Notes: generated from the letters alone by a model not told the origin. DNA of 25,850 nt from JAXHUA01 sp034189695 (GCA_034189695.1 JAXHUA010000102.1:1-25850); one strand, 5' to 3'; positions 15,907-24,037 are shown, numbered from the stretch's first letter. Numbers and translations: made by a program.

Positions 15907-18351
15907 CTACTTCTTCTCTGTCTCGGCACCGAAGGACTTGAGTCCCTCGGCCATTTCTCTGAGCCGCTTGTCGACGAGATGGTTGACGGTTCCTTCCGGG
16001 TAGGAGCCGTCGTCGCCTCGCTCGCCGGCCTGAACGCCGGTGAGCACCTCGATGCCCTCATCGATGGTCTTGACAGCGTAGATGTGGAACTGGCCCTGGG
16101 CCACTGCGTCCACAACTTCTTCCTGAAGCATGAGGTTGCGCAGGTTCTTGCCTGGAATCATGACGCCCTGGTAGCCGGTCAGACCTCTTGCCTTACACAC
16201 GCGAAAGAAGCTCTCGATCTTGTGGTTGACACCGCCTATCGGCTGTATCTCACCCATCTGATTGACCGAGCCGGTCACGGCGATGCTCTGTTTGAGCGGC
16301 ACACCTGACAGGCTGGAAAGGACGGCGTACAGCTCAGTGGAGGAGGCGCTGTCTCCGTCTACACCTTCGTATGATTGCTCGAAGCAGAGGCTGGCGGAAA
16401 GGGAGAGGGGGCGTTCCTGGGCATACTTCGAGCCCAGGTAGCCACTCAGTATCAGCACGCCTTTGTCGTGTATTCTACCGCTGAGCTGCGACTCCCGCTC
16501 GATATTGACCACCCCGCCTCGACCCATGAATGTCTTGGCCGTGATGCGAGACGGTCTGCCAAACATAACATCGCCGAGGGCATACACGCTGAGGCCGTTC
16601 ACCTGGCCCACGGCTTCGCCGTCGGCGTCGATCATGAGGGTGCCGTCCAGGATCAGACCCCGTATTCTGTTATCGAGCAGGTTGTGACGGTAAATCTTCT
16701 CATCCAGTGCCTTCTGCACGTGCTCGGCTGCTATCAGGGAGTCCCCATCCTTGCCCGTCCAGTAGTCGGCTTCCACCAGCACTTCCTTTATCTGGCCGAA
16801 CCGGGATGAGAGCTTGTCCTGGTCGGCCACCGCCCGCGCAGCGAACTCCAGCACCTTGGCGACTCCCGAAGGATCGAAGTGACGCAGGCCTTCCTCCTCG
16901 CAGCAACGGGTGATGAAGCATGTGTACGCCTCCATGTTCTCCGGTGTGCGGTCCACTTCGAAGTCGAACTCGGCTTTGACCCGGAAAAGCTCCCAGAAGT
17001 CCTCGTCGTACTCGGAAAGAAGCCCGTAGACGTAGTTGTCGCCGATGAGAATCACCTTGACATCGACGGGCATCGGCTGAGGTCGCATGCCTACTGGGGC
17101 GAAGAGACCGAACTGGTCCAAAGGTTCCTCGATTCGCACCTCTTTGTTTCGAATGGCGCGTTTCAAGGCCTCCCATACGCCGACCTTCGTCAGTACATCT
17201 CGGGGGTTCAACAGCAGGTAGCCTCCATTGGCCAGACTGAATGAGCCGGGCTTGAGCATGGTGTGGTCACTCAGGTATGCGCCGAAGAAGAAGCGGCTCT
17301 CCTTCTTGCCGAAAAGGTTCACGTAGGTCGGGTTGCTCTCGATAATGACCGGCGGGCCAACCGTATCGCTGTTGTCAACGAAGAGGTTGACGCGGAAAGG
17401 AATGAAGGGGTCCCTGTTCGCGAGCATCTGTGCACCGGGGACAACTGGTGGAAGCTGGGTGGGCGCCTCCTGCTGCTTGAACAGGTCCAGGTTGTCCAGC
17501 GCGAAGCTCTCGAGGCCCTTCAAATACTGGTCGATGTCGTCGAATTGGCGGTAGTCATCGAGGAGATCTCTGAACAGCCTGCGAATTGACCGCTCCCCTA
17601 TGTTACGGTCGAGCTCTTGCAGTTTCTCCTGCGCGTTCTTCTCCGACTCACGCACTATGTCGAAGGATGACTCCATCTGCTTCCAGAGTTTTTCGCGCTT
17701 CTCGTCCAGTTCCTTCCGTACCTTCTCGTCGAGGGACAGGTACTGCGTCTGGGACATGGCCTCGCCCTCGGGTGTCATTGGGACCAGGATCGGCCCCATT
17801 GGAGTGATCTGGAACAGGATGCCCTGAGACTGGGCTTCGCTCGACAGTTGCTCGACGACCTCACGCTGCCGGGCCTGCCCTTCGTCAACTATCTTCTTCT
17901 TCTCCGCCTCGTATTCCTGGCTGGAGAACACCTTGCCCAGTCGCTCCTGCAGTTGCTGCAACAGTGTCGCCATCTGAGTGCCGAAGGTCTTGCCCCTTCC
18001 CTGCGGGAGCCTCACTACTTGAGGCCGGTCGGTGTCGGAGAAGTTGTAGACATAACACCAATCATCGGGCTTGAACTGCCCCTCCTTCTCCTCCCGCTCC
18101 TTGATGAGCCTCTGAATGTATGACTTGACCACTGAGGTCTTACCCGTTCCGGTCAGGCCGGCGACGTATATGTTGTAGCCGGGACGGTTCATCTCCAGGC
18201 CGAACTTGACCGCGCTTATGGCCCTATCCTGGCCGATGAACTCCTCCAGAGGGGTCAGGTCATCGGTGCGGGCGAAGCCTACCTCGGTCGGATCGTACGT
18301 CCATCGGAGTCTGCCAACTGAGACTTCATACTTCTCCATCCCGTTTTCCAT
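15907..18351 (-). CDS. Lon-like ATP-dependent serine protease (S16, AAA_32 type)
   Basis: An 814-residue protein of the LonB-like/'ATP-binding protein' group, distinct from classical LonA because no LonA N-terminal substrate domain is present. A P-loop GLTGTGKTS (65-73) comes early, a long charged coiled-coil insertion spans about 140-260, and a LonB-type ATPase segment with SLANGGYLLLNPRDVL follows. The C-terminal S16 protease domain has the catalytic Ser in GDSASSTELYAVLSSL (S668) and the Lys in GGVNHKIESFF (K711), so it should be active. The ATG at 18351 is preceded by GAGGGAGG; codon 5 is an alternative. Its own promoter lies upstream and it heads a run with a potassium channel and an FkbM methyltransferase. 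Confidence 0.93.
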   Translation of the reverse strand: MENGMEKYEVSVGRLRWTYDPTEVGFARTDDLTPLEEFIGQDRAISAVKFGLEMNRPGYNIYVAGLTGTGKTSVVKSYIQRLIKEREEKEGQFKPDDWCYVYNFSDTDRPQVVRLPQGRGKTFGTQMATLLQQLQERLGKVFSSQEYEAEKKKIVDEGQARQREVVEQLSSEAQSQGILFQITPMGPILVPMTPEGEAMSQTQYLSLDEKVRKELDEKREKLWKQMESSFDIVRESEKNAQEKLQELDRNIGERSIRRLFRDLLDDYRQFDDIDQYLKGLESFALDNLDLFKQQEAPTQLPPVVPGAQMLANRDPFIPFRVNLFVDNSDTVGPPVIIESNPTYVNLFGKKESRFFFGAYLSDHTMLKPGSFSLANGGYLLLNPRDVLTKVGVWEALKRAIRNKEVRIEEPLDQFGLFAPVGMRPQPMPVDVKVILIGDNYVYGLLSEYDEDFWELFRVKAEFDFEVDRTPENMEAYTCFITRCCEEEGLRHFDPSGVAKVLEFAARAVADQDKLSSRFGQIKEVLVEADYWTGKDGDSLIAAEHVQKALDEKIYRHNLLDNRIRGLILDGTLMIDADGEAVGQVNGLSVYALGDVMFGRPSRITAKTFMGRGGVVNIERESQLSGRIHDKGVLILSGYLGSKYAQERPLSLSASLCFEQSYEGVDGDSASSTELYAVLSSLSGVPLKQSIAVTGSVNQMGEIQPIGGVNHKIESFFRVCKARGLTGYQGVMIPGKNLRNLMLQEEVVDAVAQGQFHIYAVKTIDEGIEVLTGVQAGERGDDGSYPEGTVNHLVDKRLREMAEGLKSFGAETEKK

Positions 18352-18396
18352 GCCTCCCTCGTCGTCAGAGTAGCGGTTTGGGTTATTTCAGGGCGC

Positions 18397-18425
18397 ATTA
18401 TACTCCAATGGCAGCTTTCTGGAAA
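18397..18425 (-). promoter_or_regulatory. candidate sigma-70 promoter of the Lon-like gene
   Basis: TTTCCA (18420-18425), 17-nt spacer and a perfect TATAAT (18397-18402) on the minus strand, giving a leader of about 40 nt. Confidence 0.55.
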
Positions 18426-18431
18426 ACTCAC

Positions 18432-18507
18432 CGGAGCAGGGCAGGGGACTCGAACTCCGACAGTCTTCTTGGAAGTCAGGGACTCCGCCGAACCGGGTTG
18501 CTGCCGC
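18432..18507 (-). pseudogene. decayed tRNA-Gly(UCC) copy
   Basis: Aligns over its whole length, with a single 1-nt gap, to the intact tRNA-Gly(UCC) at 21102-21178 on the same strand; roughly three-quarters of positions match by hand count. The anticodon loop CTTCCAA and the T-loop TTCGAGT are kept. The anticodon stem no longer pairs (CCTGA against GAAGA), three acceptor pairs are lost, and two T-stem pairs are broken. It is therefore a tRNA relic rather than a working gene. It is the first element upstream of the Lon promoter. Confidence 0.75.
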
Positions 18508-18662
18508 TAAGGCGTGCTCATTCTCCCCCCGAGGACGAACACTGTCAAAGGGGGTGACTGCTACAACGAACCGGTCGACAGGTGGTTCCGCTGCTCTGCC
18601 GTGGCTATGGGCTCTGCGCCCGCTCGCGGCCGCCAGCCGACGGGTCCGACGCCCGAATCGGC

Positions 18663-18690
18663 TTGACCTGCGGCGCCTTGCCAGTATAAT
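18663..18690 (+). promoter_or_regulatory. candidate sigma-70 promoter of the DUF2330-like gene
   Basis: TTGACC (18663-18668), 16-nt spacer and perfect TATAAT (18685-18690). A GGAGGGG ribosome site lies just before the ATG, so the leader is about 25 nt. Confidence 0.65.
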
Positions 18691-18720
18691 TGGCACTACG
18701 CACGGACGCGGAGGGGACCC

Positions 18721-20178
18721 ATGAGAAGCCTTACAGCCGCGGTGCTGGCCCTGGCCCTCCTGCTGGTTGCAGCGACACCTGTAATTGGCGACGGTGGATT
18801 CATCAGCTCCGACCCGTCGATAGACATCCACGAACCTGCCCAGAAAGCGATAATACTCCACGAGAATGGCAGAGAAGACCTGATTCTCCAGGTCAAGTAC
18901 GAGGGCGATGTCGATGACTTCGCCTGGGTCGTCCCGGTGCCAGACTACCCCGACGTGGGTGTTTCACGGCCTGAGTTGTTCGAGGAACTGGCCTATCTGA
19001 CGGCTGTCGAAGCGTACGAAGGCGGAGGCTTCTTCGCCTGCTTGCCTGCCAGTGGTGTAGAGACATCCCCGGTTGATGTATGGGAAGAGGCCGAGGTCGG
19101 CGTCTATCACTATGCCATCCTGTCCGCTCAAGACCCGCTGGGTCTGGTGGACTGGCTGAATTCAAACGGCTACCCCTTCCCGGAGGAGGGCGCGGAGACC
19201 GTTGACTACTACGTGGACAAGGGGTGGTACTTCGTAGCCATCAGAATCAATGCAGGCGAGCAAGCTGAAGGTCTGGCCGAAGGGACGGTCCAGCCGTTGA
19301 GACTGAGCTTCGACTCGGAGGACATAGTCTATCCTCTGCGGATTACTTCTCTGAGTTCCGATAGATGCGAGGTCCTGCTCTATGTGTTCGCCGGTCATGA
19401 GGTTGTGCCCAGGGAGTATCGGTACCTCACCCTCAACCGCGCCGAACAGATAATCGACATGGAACGGGACGACGATGTGTTCTACCTGGAATGCAGGGAG
19501 CAGCTATGTTCTCAGAACTCCACGTATGTCTTCTGTGACCCCGGACCTGACTATGCCTACTGGGACTACGAACTGACGGAGTTCTCCGGTCTTCTGGAAG
19601 GTGACCAGTACTGCTTCACGAAGATGCGAGCCAACATCGGCGCGGCAAGCATGGTCGATATCGGGCTCGTTTCACATGAAGACGAGCTCGCCGTCGACTC
19701 AGACGGGGACGGTTGGAGTGACGACGAAGAGGCGATTGCCGGGACGAACCCCAATAAGGCTGATACTGACGGGGACGAGTTGCAGGACCCGGAAGACCCC
19801 TATCCGTTGCGGAACGCCAATGCCTTGTGCTTCATTGCCACCGCTGCATATGGCTCCACTCTCGACAGCCATGTTCAAGTCCTTCGCGAGTTCCGCGATA
19901 CGTACCTGATTACAAACCCCGCCGGGCGGATGCTGACGTCGCTCTACTACAGACTTAGCCCGCCAGCGGCCGGGTTCATTGACGACCACCCTGGCTCAAA
20001 GCCGATAGTGAGAGCTCTGCTGTTGCCGGCCGTGGCTGTGAGCGCAGTGGCGGTCAATACGGGGCTGGTGCAGAAGCTGGCCATCTTGGTCGGTCTGGCG
20101 CTGGCCTTCCTGGGTCTGGTGTGGTGGCTGCGGAGGCGGGCTCCTAAGCGCCGGCGGAACACGCACATCGCCGGTTGA
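18721..20178 (+). CDS. exported DUF2330-like protein with calcium-binding repeats and CFI-box C-terminus
   Basis: A 485-residue envelope protein. Residues 1-23 form a Sec signal peptide (MRSLTAAVLALALLLVAATP). The following region (about 24-300) resembles DUF2330, with the pattern QKAIILHENGREDLILQVKY and VDDFAWVVPVPDYP. Next are two thrombospondin type 3-like, Asp-rich calcium-binding loops (DSDGDGWSDDEE and ADTDGDELQDPEDP, about 325-362). The C-terminal part starts with CFIATAAYG (C370) and continues LREFRDTYLITNPAGR and YYRLSPPAAGF, the CFI-box C-terminal domain pattern. It ends in a TM helix (about 452-470) and an arginine-rich tail, so it is anchored outside the membrane. Function is unknown. 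The conserved Cys of the CFI-box may be modified or processed, by analogy with sorting-type tails; that is inference. Confidence 0.83.
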   Translation: MRSLTAAVLALALLLVAATPVIGDGGFISSDPSIDIHEPAQKAIILHENGREDLILQVKYEGDVDDFAWVVPVPDYPDVGVSRPELFEELAYLTAVEAYEGGGFFACLPASGVETSPVDVWEEAEVGVYHYAILSAQDPLGLVDWLNSNGYPFPEEGAETVDYYVDKGWYFVAIRINAGEQAEGLAEGTVQPLRLSFDSEDIVYPLRITSLSSDRCEVLLYVFAGHEVVPREYRYLTLNRAEQIIDMERDDDVFYLECREQLCSQNSTYVFCDPGPDYAYWDYELTEFSGLLEGDQYCFTKMRANIGAASMVDIGLVSHEDELAVDSDGDGWSDDEEAIAGTNPNKADTDGDELQDPEDPYPLRNANALCFIATAAYGSTLDSHVQVLREFRDTYLITNPAGRMLTSLYYRLSPPAAGFIDDHPGSKPIVRALLLPAVAVSAVAVNTGLVQKLAILVGLALAFLGLVWWLRRRAPKRRRNTHIAG

Positions 20179-20228
20179 TGGAAGCCACGTGGGCATGGTG
20201 TACCTCTGTTGGAGCGCTTTCGCGCCGC

Positions 20229-20273
20229 AGTGAGTCGGACTCACTCGGCTGGGCGAGACTGTCCTCGCCTTCT
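20229..20273. terminator. paired hairpins between convergent genes, probable bidirectional terminator
   Basis: A perfect AGTGAGT-CGG-ACTCACT hairpin (20229-20245) is followed by GGCGAG-ACTGTC-CTCGCC (20252-20269) and TTCT. They lie between the stops of two convergent genes. The T-tract is weak. Confidence 0.45.
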
Positions 20274-20331
20274 CCTGGCACGTCACAACCAGCGGCGCGC
20301 GTCGAGGGGGCTGTGTGGGCTTGCGGCCGGC

Positions 20332-20802
20332 CTACCAGTACCTCTTGCCTTCGAGAAAGCCATCGACTCCCGCTCTTCGGATCTTCCTGAGGTTCTTGAG
20401 GGGGGCATCGCCATGACCCGCCTTCAGGAAGTCCAGCTTGTCGCAGGTCCGGAACTGGTCGCACTGCCAGCAGCCTTCAATCTCCTTGCTCTGGCAACAC
20501 TTGCGTATCTCGCAGAAGGGCGGCCCGCCGCCGCCGTGGCAGGTCTTCTTGCATCTGAACTGGACCAGAGCGCCGAGGACATCGTAGCATTGCCCGTAGT
20601 TGCCGAACACCTCGAAGAATGGGTTGCCGGCCAGGCTCTCCGCGATTCTGTCGAACTTGGCGTGTCTCAACTCCTTCCTGAGTTCCTTGGCTAGCTCGGC
20701 AATTCTGCCGTTGTACCCGAAGCAATCGCCGCAGTAGAGGCCGCAGTAGGCCATCAGGTCCTTGTCTTGGCGCGCTCGTTGGGTAGGCTGTTCTCCTGTC
20801 AT
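20332..20802 (-). CDS. DUF3795-like cysteine-rich protein
   Basis: A 156-residue soluble protein beginning with AYCGLYCGDCFGYNGRIAEL (C20, C24, C27), the signature of DUF3795. More cysteines follow in FRCKKTCHGGGG, FCEIRKCCQ and CWQCDQFRTCDKL, enough to bind one or two metal ions, zinc or iron-sulphur. The ATG at 20802 has GGGGAGGAG four bases upstream. DUF3795 proteins are widespread in anaerobic bacteria and archaea and have no settled function. It is convergent with the DUF2330-like gene and upstream of nothing on its strand, so it is probably monocistronic. Confidence 0.83.
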   Translation of the reverse strand: MTGEQPTQRARQDKDLMAYCGLYCGDCFGYNGRIAELAKELRKELRHAKFDRIAESLAGNPFFEVFGNYGQCYDVLGALVQFRCKKTCHGGGGPPFCEIRKCCQSKEIEGCWQCDQFRTCDKLDFLKAGHGDAPLKNLRKIRRAGVDGFLEGKRYW

Positions 20803-21101
20803 GCATCTCCTCCCCTATCGATCGTGGGAAACTGCCCCATCTGTGCGAGTTGGCGGCATCAGTGGGTGAAGGCTGGTCGAGACTCTCGTGACGGCTGTCG
20901 GCGCGTCCGCTCCCCCTATGGGTTCTGGATTGAGAACGGGATGCCCGCGTTCGGCCGATGCCCAGGGCAGTATAGCACAGTGGGTGGTGCATCCGCGCTG
21001 GGGAAGCCTGTTGGATGGGAGGGGGGTGCGCCAAGCCGCAGGCGTTTCAGGAACAGACCCCTGAGGAGCGGGTCGAAAGCATGCCTGAGACGGCCCTCAA
21101 C
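20803..21101. other. non-coding gap before tRNA-Gly
   Basis: About 300 bp with no convincing gene. A TATACT (20969-20974, minus) is present but lacks a partner -35 and lies about 170 bp from the DUF3795 start, so no promoter is called. Confidence 0.4.
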
Positions 21102-21178
21102 TGGAGCGGGAGACGGGACTCGAACCCGCGACAACCTGCTTGGAAGGCAGGGACTCTACCAAACTGAGTTACTCCCGC
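21102..21178 (-). tRNA. tRNA-Gly (anticodon UCC)
   Basis: A complete cloverleaf on the minus strand. The acceptor GCGGGAG/CTCCCGC has seven pairs, the D-arm carries AGTTTGGTA, and the anticodon stem CCTGC/GCAGG closes the loop CTTCCAA with anticodon TCC. The T-arm is GCGGG-TTCGAGT-CCCGT, the discriminator base is T, and CCA is encoded (21102-21104). It decodes GGA and GGG. A degenerate copy lies about 2.6 kb away at 18432-18507. Confidence 0.96.
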
Positions 21179-21245
21179 CCGCTTGGGGGCTCTACCTGGG
21201 CTGGCGAGACTTCAACCTGCCCCTGTGCTGCCCCCTGGCACCTTC

Positions 21246-21274
21246 ATGGTAGGGCGTGGCGTGCCGGTCGTCAA
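21246..21274 (-). promoter_or_regulatory. candidate promoter of tRNA-Gly
   Basis: TTGACG (21269-21274), 17-nt spacer and TACCAT (21246-21251) on the minus strand, about 65 bp upstream of the mature tRNA 5' end. Confidence 0.5.
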
Positions 21275-21435
21275 GGTGTATGGGTGCACCTGAGTCTGAG
21301 GGGGTAGCACTGCGTCCTTGGCGGTTTCGAACGTGGTTGAGGCGGTGGTGTGGTCGCGTGGCCACACAACCGCAGTGAATTCCGGCATGGCAGGATACAG
21401 TGCTGCCGTGCGTTCGCAGACTGGGGAAGCGATGG

Positions 21436-22089
21436 TCACGGTTCGAGCGAGGTGAGGCCTTCTCGGATAGCGTACTTGGTGAGTTCGGCCACGCTGTGCA
21501 TGTCGAGGCGTCTCATGATACGCTGGCGGTGGGTCTCGACGGTCTTGGTGCTCAAGTTGAGAGTGCGGGCCATTTCCTTGGTGGGTTTGCCCTCGGCTAT
21601 GAGTTGAAGGACCTCGCGCTCTCGCGGGGACAGAGTGGTGGGAGTGGGGTGGGCGGTGGTTCTGAGGTGCTGCATGTAGTCCTCGACCACTGCGCCGGCA
21701 ATGCCCGGGCTGAGATAGGTGTGGTGTGCCGAGACGGCGTGGATGGCCTGGATCAATTCCTCCATGGCGCAGTCCTTGAGGAGGTAGCCGGATGCGCCGG
21801 CGCTCAGGACACTGGAGACGAAGCGTTTATCCGAGTACATGGAGAGGGCCAGGACCTTGACGCCGTTGTCTCGACCTGTGATCTGGCGTGTGGCTTCGAT
21901 GCCGTTGAGTTCTGGCATGGTGATGTCCATCACGACGAGGTCGGGTTGAATCTGGCAGGCCAGTTCGACGGCGGCGCGTCCGTTGTCTGCCTCGCCGACG
22001 ACCTGTACGTCGGGCTGTTTGTCAAGCAAAGCGCGCAGTCCCTGACGCATGATCTTGTGGTCATCGGCAAGGACAACTTTGACAGTCAT
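21436..22089 (-). CDS. NarL/FixJ-type response regulator
   Basis: A 217-residue two-component regulator. The receiver domain has the acidic pair DD (9-10), phosphoacceptor D55 (VVMDITMP), S83 and K105 (GYLLKD), so it should be phosphorylatable. The C-terminal LuxR-type HTH (about 152-205) shows LSPREREVLQLIAEGKPTKEMARTLNLS and KTVETHRQRIMRRL. AGGTGG lies six bases before the ATG. No sensor kinase is adjacent, so it is an orphan here. Its target is unknown. It is one of two LuxR-output regulators in the 4.4 kb ending in the archaellin genes. Confidence 0.94.
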   Translation of the reverse strand: MTVKVVLADDHKIMRQGLRALLDKQPDVQVVGEADNGRAAVELACQIQPDLVVMDITMPELNGIEATRQITGRDNGVKVLALSMYSDKRFVSSVLSAGASGYLLKDCAMEELIQAIHAVSAHHTYLSPGIAGAVVEDYMQHLRTTAHPTPTTLSPREREVLQLIAEGKPTKEMARTLNLSTKTVETHRQRIMRRLDMHSVAELTKYAIREGLTSLEP

Positions 22090-22551
22090 TTCAATCCACC
22101 TGGGTGAGCTGGTGCATATGCATACCCCCTGGTTTGGCAGCCGGTAGTGGTCGATTGTGTCAGGTTCGGGTTCACGCGAAGGCTGGTGGTGGAGGCTGCT
22201 TCATATGCCCACCGGTATCGGGCGTCTCCTGCGTCACCCTTCACATGACCTGCGGGAGAGTCCGTCGACGTGCAACAACCTGCACGCTGAGTCAATGGGC
22301 CGTTTGTCGTACCATCTCATCTCGCAGTCACCATACAGTGCCACACTCGAGTCGGCAATCGGGAAATAACTGACTCCGCGGGCGGTATGGCCTGCTTCAG
22401 AGGTTCGAGATGCCCGACACACTCGCACCGAATGGCAATCGCTGCGGCCATTGGCGCTGTGTTTGAGCGACAGCACCGACAATGGGGAGTGGGGTTCACG
22501 TGGCCACGAGCGTGGGGCGAGGTGACGACGCTAAAGGGTACTTAGGTGAGG
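22090..22551. other. 462-bp non-coding region
   Basis: Short open frames on both strands here have no start context, composition or motif to support them. It should contain the promoter of the response regulator, but I could not define one with confidence. Confidence 0.5.
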
Positions 22552-22581
22552 TTGACAAACCACGGTCATTTGTTCTAGAAT
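22552..22581 (+). promoter_or_regulatory. strong sigma-70 promoter of the DUF5658-like gene
   Basis: Perfect TTGACA (22552-22557), 18-nt spacer and TAGAAT (22576-22581). The expected start near 22588 leaves a leader of about 235 nt before the coding start. Confidence 0.65.
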
Positions 22582-22587
22582 CACGCT

Positions 22588-22823
22588 TGACTTGGTTCCA
22601 TCTCTGAAGGCGGGGGCAACGATGTGGAGCCTGTATGTGGTAGCTTGGGTTCCACGGAGCCAGTAGCGAAACCGACCGCGAGGTCGGTTTTGTGCGTTCT
22701 AGCGTGCTTGGGCTGGCAGCGCCCAGGCGTTGGGGATTGATAGAACCAAGAGGCGTGAGCCACAAAAAAACAGCAAGCCCGCCGGGATGGCAGCATTTCT
22801 CCCGCCGGGCTGCCGAGGTGAAT
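22588..22823 (+). ncRNA. long structured 5' leader, candidate cis-regulatory RNA
   Basis: Several stems are visible. GTGGAGCC/GGTTCCAC (22624-22631 with 22648-22655) pairs over 8 bp. AAACCGACC-GCGA-GGTCGGTTT (22669-22690) is a 9-bp stem with a GNRA tetraloop. GTTCTA/TAGAAC (22696-22701 with 22741-22746) encloses an internal hairpin. An 11-bp stem with one mismatch (22777-22787 with 22800-22810) lies just before the ribosome site. GGCAGC at 22789-22794 and again at 22715-22720 can instead pair with GCTGCC at 22809-22814, which touches the GAGG ribosome site, giving alternative structures. It matches no riboswitch class I recognise. A small upstream reading frame or an RNA-binding-protein target are alternatives. 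Confidence 0.5.
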
Positions 22824-23129
22824 ATGAGACCTACTCTGTGGGATTCAGCGCTCACATTCCGAAGGGGTGTCGGTGCGAAGCTGTCCTTCGTTCTTCTGAA
22901 CCAAATTGACCTCGTGCTGACTGTTCTCGCTCTGTCCCTTGGCTTTCAAGAAGTGAATCCATTGATGCGTACTCTGGCGGCCTCACCCTTCTATCTCCTC
23001 TTGATGAAGCTGGCCATTCCACTCATGGTTGCCTGGCTCGTTCCGGGTCGACTTCTGATACCGGCCATTGTCCTCCTTGCGCTCATCGTGGGATGGGATG
23101 TTAAGGAACTCCTGGTGGTGTTTCTGTAG
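22824..23129 (+). CDS. small DUF5658-like membrane protein
   Basis: A 101-residue membrane protein. The ATG at 22824 is preferred because GAGG lies five bases upstream; a longer frame from 22692 would translate the structured leader. The pattern LLNQIDLVLTVLALSLGFQEVNPLMRTL (broken by an Asp and a Glu-Val-Asn-Pro motif in the first membrane segments), then FYLLLMKLAIPLMVAWLV and LLIPAIVLLALIVGWDVKELLVV, matches the DUF5658 layout of three helices. Function is unknown. It stands alone between two LuxR-output regulators and is controlled by a strong promoter and a long leader, so its expression is probably regulated. Confidence 0.7.
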   Translation: MRPTLWDSALTFRRGVGAKLSFVLLNQIDLVLTVLALSLGFQEVNPLMRTLAASPFYLLLMKLAIPLMVAWLVPGRLLIPAIVLLALIVGWDVKELLVVFL

Positions 23130-23186
23130 CGTTCACTCCTGGCGAGCGGGACAGTGCGTTCCTCCTGCTTCAGCGTTTTGCACCCG

Positions 23187-23930
23187 TCACCAGGTGGCGT
23201 AGGCCGGAACGGTTATCCTTTGCTGCATTACGGGGGGCACGAGTTCCCCCATGGCTTCGAGATAGAGACGTGCCGCACTGACTCGTGCATGCCTGTTGTC
23301 GAAGTTGGCCTCCGCCTTCAGCTTGGCATACATGCTGTTGATATGATGCTCGACGGTTTTGACGTCGATGTAGAGTTCCTCCGCGATGGCTGCGTTCGTG
23401 TACCCTTTTGATAGCAGGCTGAGGATCTCCAACTCTCTTGTCGTCAGTTCTTTGAGGAACGGGTATTCTGGCTTCTCGGCGAAGAGGTAGGAAATTAGGG
23501 CGGGGTCAAGAATGACCTGTCCCCGGCTAGCGGCGAGGATGATGCCAAGCAGTTGCTCCACGTGATCGATAGACTGCTTGAGGAATAGCGCCACTCCTCC
23601 GCTGCCCTTCACTGCAAGCTCTCGCAGCAGTCTGACGTTGTCCGGCGTGTAGGACACTAGCAGCAGTACGATGCCCATCCGCGGCTTCTGCGTGCGCAGG
23701 GTCTGCATCTGGGCGATCATCTCTTCATCGAGGGTCTTGGTGCCCACCATGAGGACATCGGGGTCTACAGCCGCCACTTCGTCGCCCAGATCGCTTGCAT
23801 CGGCAGTCGTCGACATGCCCAGCAGTTCGACGGGTGCCGAAGGAGGGAGAATGTACTTATACGCTCCCCTGTATATCTCCTGTTCCTCTGCCACGTAGAG
23901 CCTCACCGGCTTGGTCTTCGGTGCCGCCAT
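23187..23930 (-). CDS. LuxR-type regulator with degenerate receiver domain
   Basis: A 247-residue protein with response-regulator layout. The N-terminal domain follows a receiver fold: acidic residues at E15-E16, a strand ending DVLMVGT where the phosphoacceptor Asp is replaced by Gly (G63), S93 and K118 (ALFLKQS). Classical phosphorylation is therefore unlikely. The C-terminal LuxR-type HTH (about 162-205) is intact: LTTRELEILSLLSKGYTNAAIAEELYIDVKTVEHH. The tail after 215 is longer than usual. AGGAGG lies upstream of the ATG. It is divergent from the archaellin genes and shares their control region, which makes it a good candidate regulator of them. It could be ligand- or partner-controlled. 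Confidence 0.88.
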   Translation of the reverse strand: MAAPKTKPVRLYVAEEQEIYRGAYKYILPPSAPVELLGMSTTADASDLGDEVAAVDPDVLMVGTKTLDEEMIAQMQTLRTQKPRMGIVLLLVSYTPDNVRLLRELAVKGSGGVALFLKQSIDHVEQLLGIILAASRGQVILDPALISYLFAEKPEYPFLKELTTRELEILSLLSKGYTNAAIAEELYIDVKTVEHHINSMYAKLKAEANFDNRHARVSAARLYLEAMGELVPPVMQQRITVPAYATW

Positions 23931-24037
23931 ATTTGAGCCTCCTCAGAGAGTTCTGCCGCACGTCGAGCTGGGATTTCGTAAGAGCTCGTGTGGCTGCATA
24001 TACCTTCTATTCATCAATCCTCACCTATATTACCGCG

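Larger units (their letters stand above)
18352..18720. other. 369-bp divergent intergenic region
   Basis: Holds the promoter of the Lon-like gene (minus), a decayed tRNA-Gly copy, and the promoter and ribosome site of the DUF2330-like gene (plus). No protein gene is seen in it. Confidence 0.7.

Noticed and set aside
18432..18507. Second functional tRNA-Gly
   Set aside because: Acceptor, anticodon and T stems have lost pairing although the loops remain.
22104..22482. Small genes in the gap after the response regulator
   Set aside because: Frames on both strands are Arg/Ser/Cys-rich shadows with no ribosome site or motif.
22588..22823. c-di-GMP-I riboswitch before the DUF5658-like gene
   Set aside because: The GNRA-capped stem after GCGAAACC looks a little like the aptamer P2, but the conserved GACGCAAAGCC segment and the matching P3 strand are missing.
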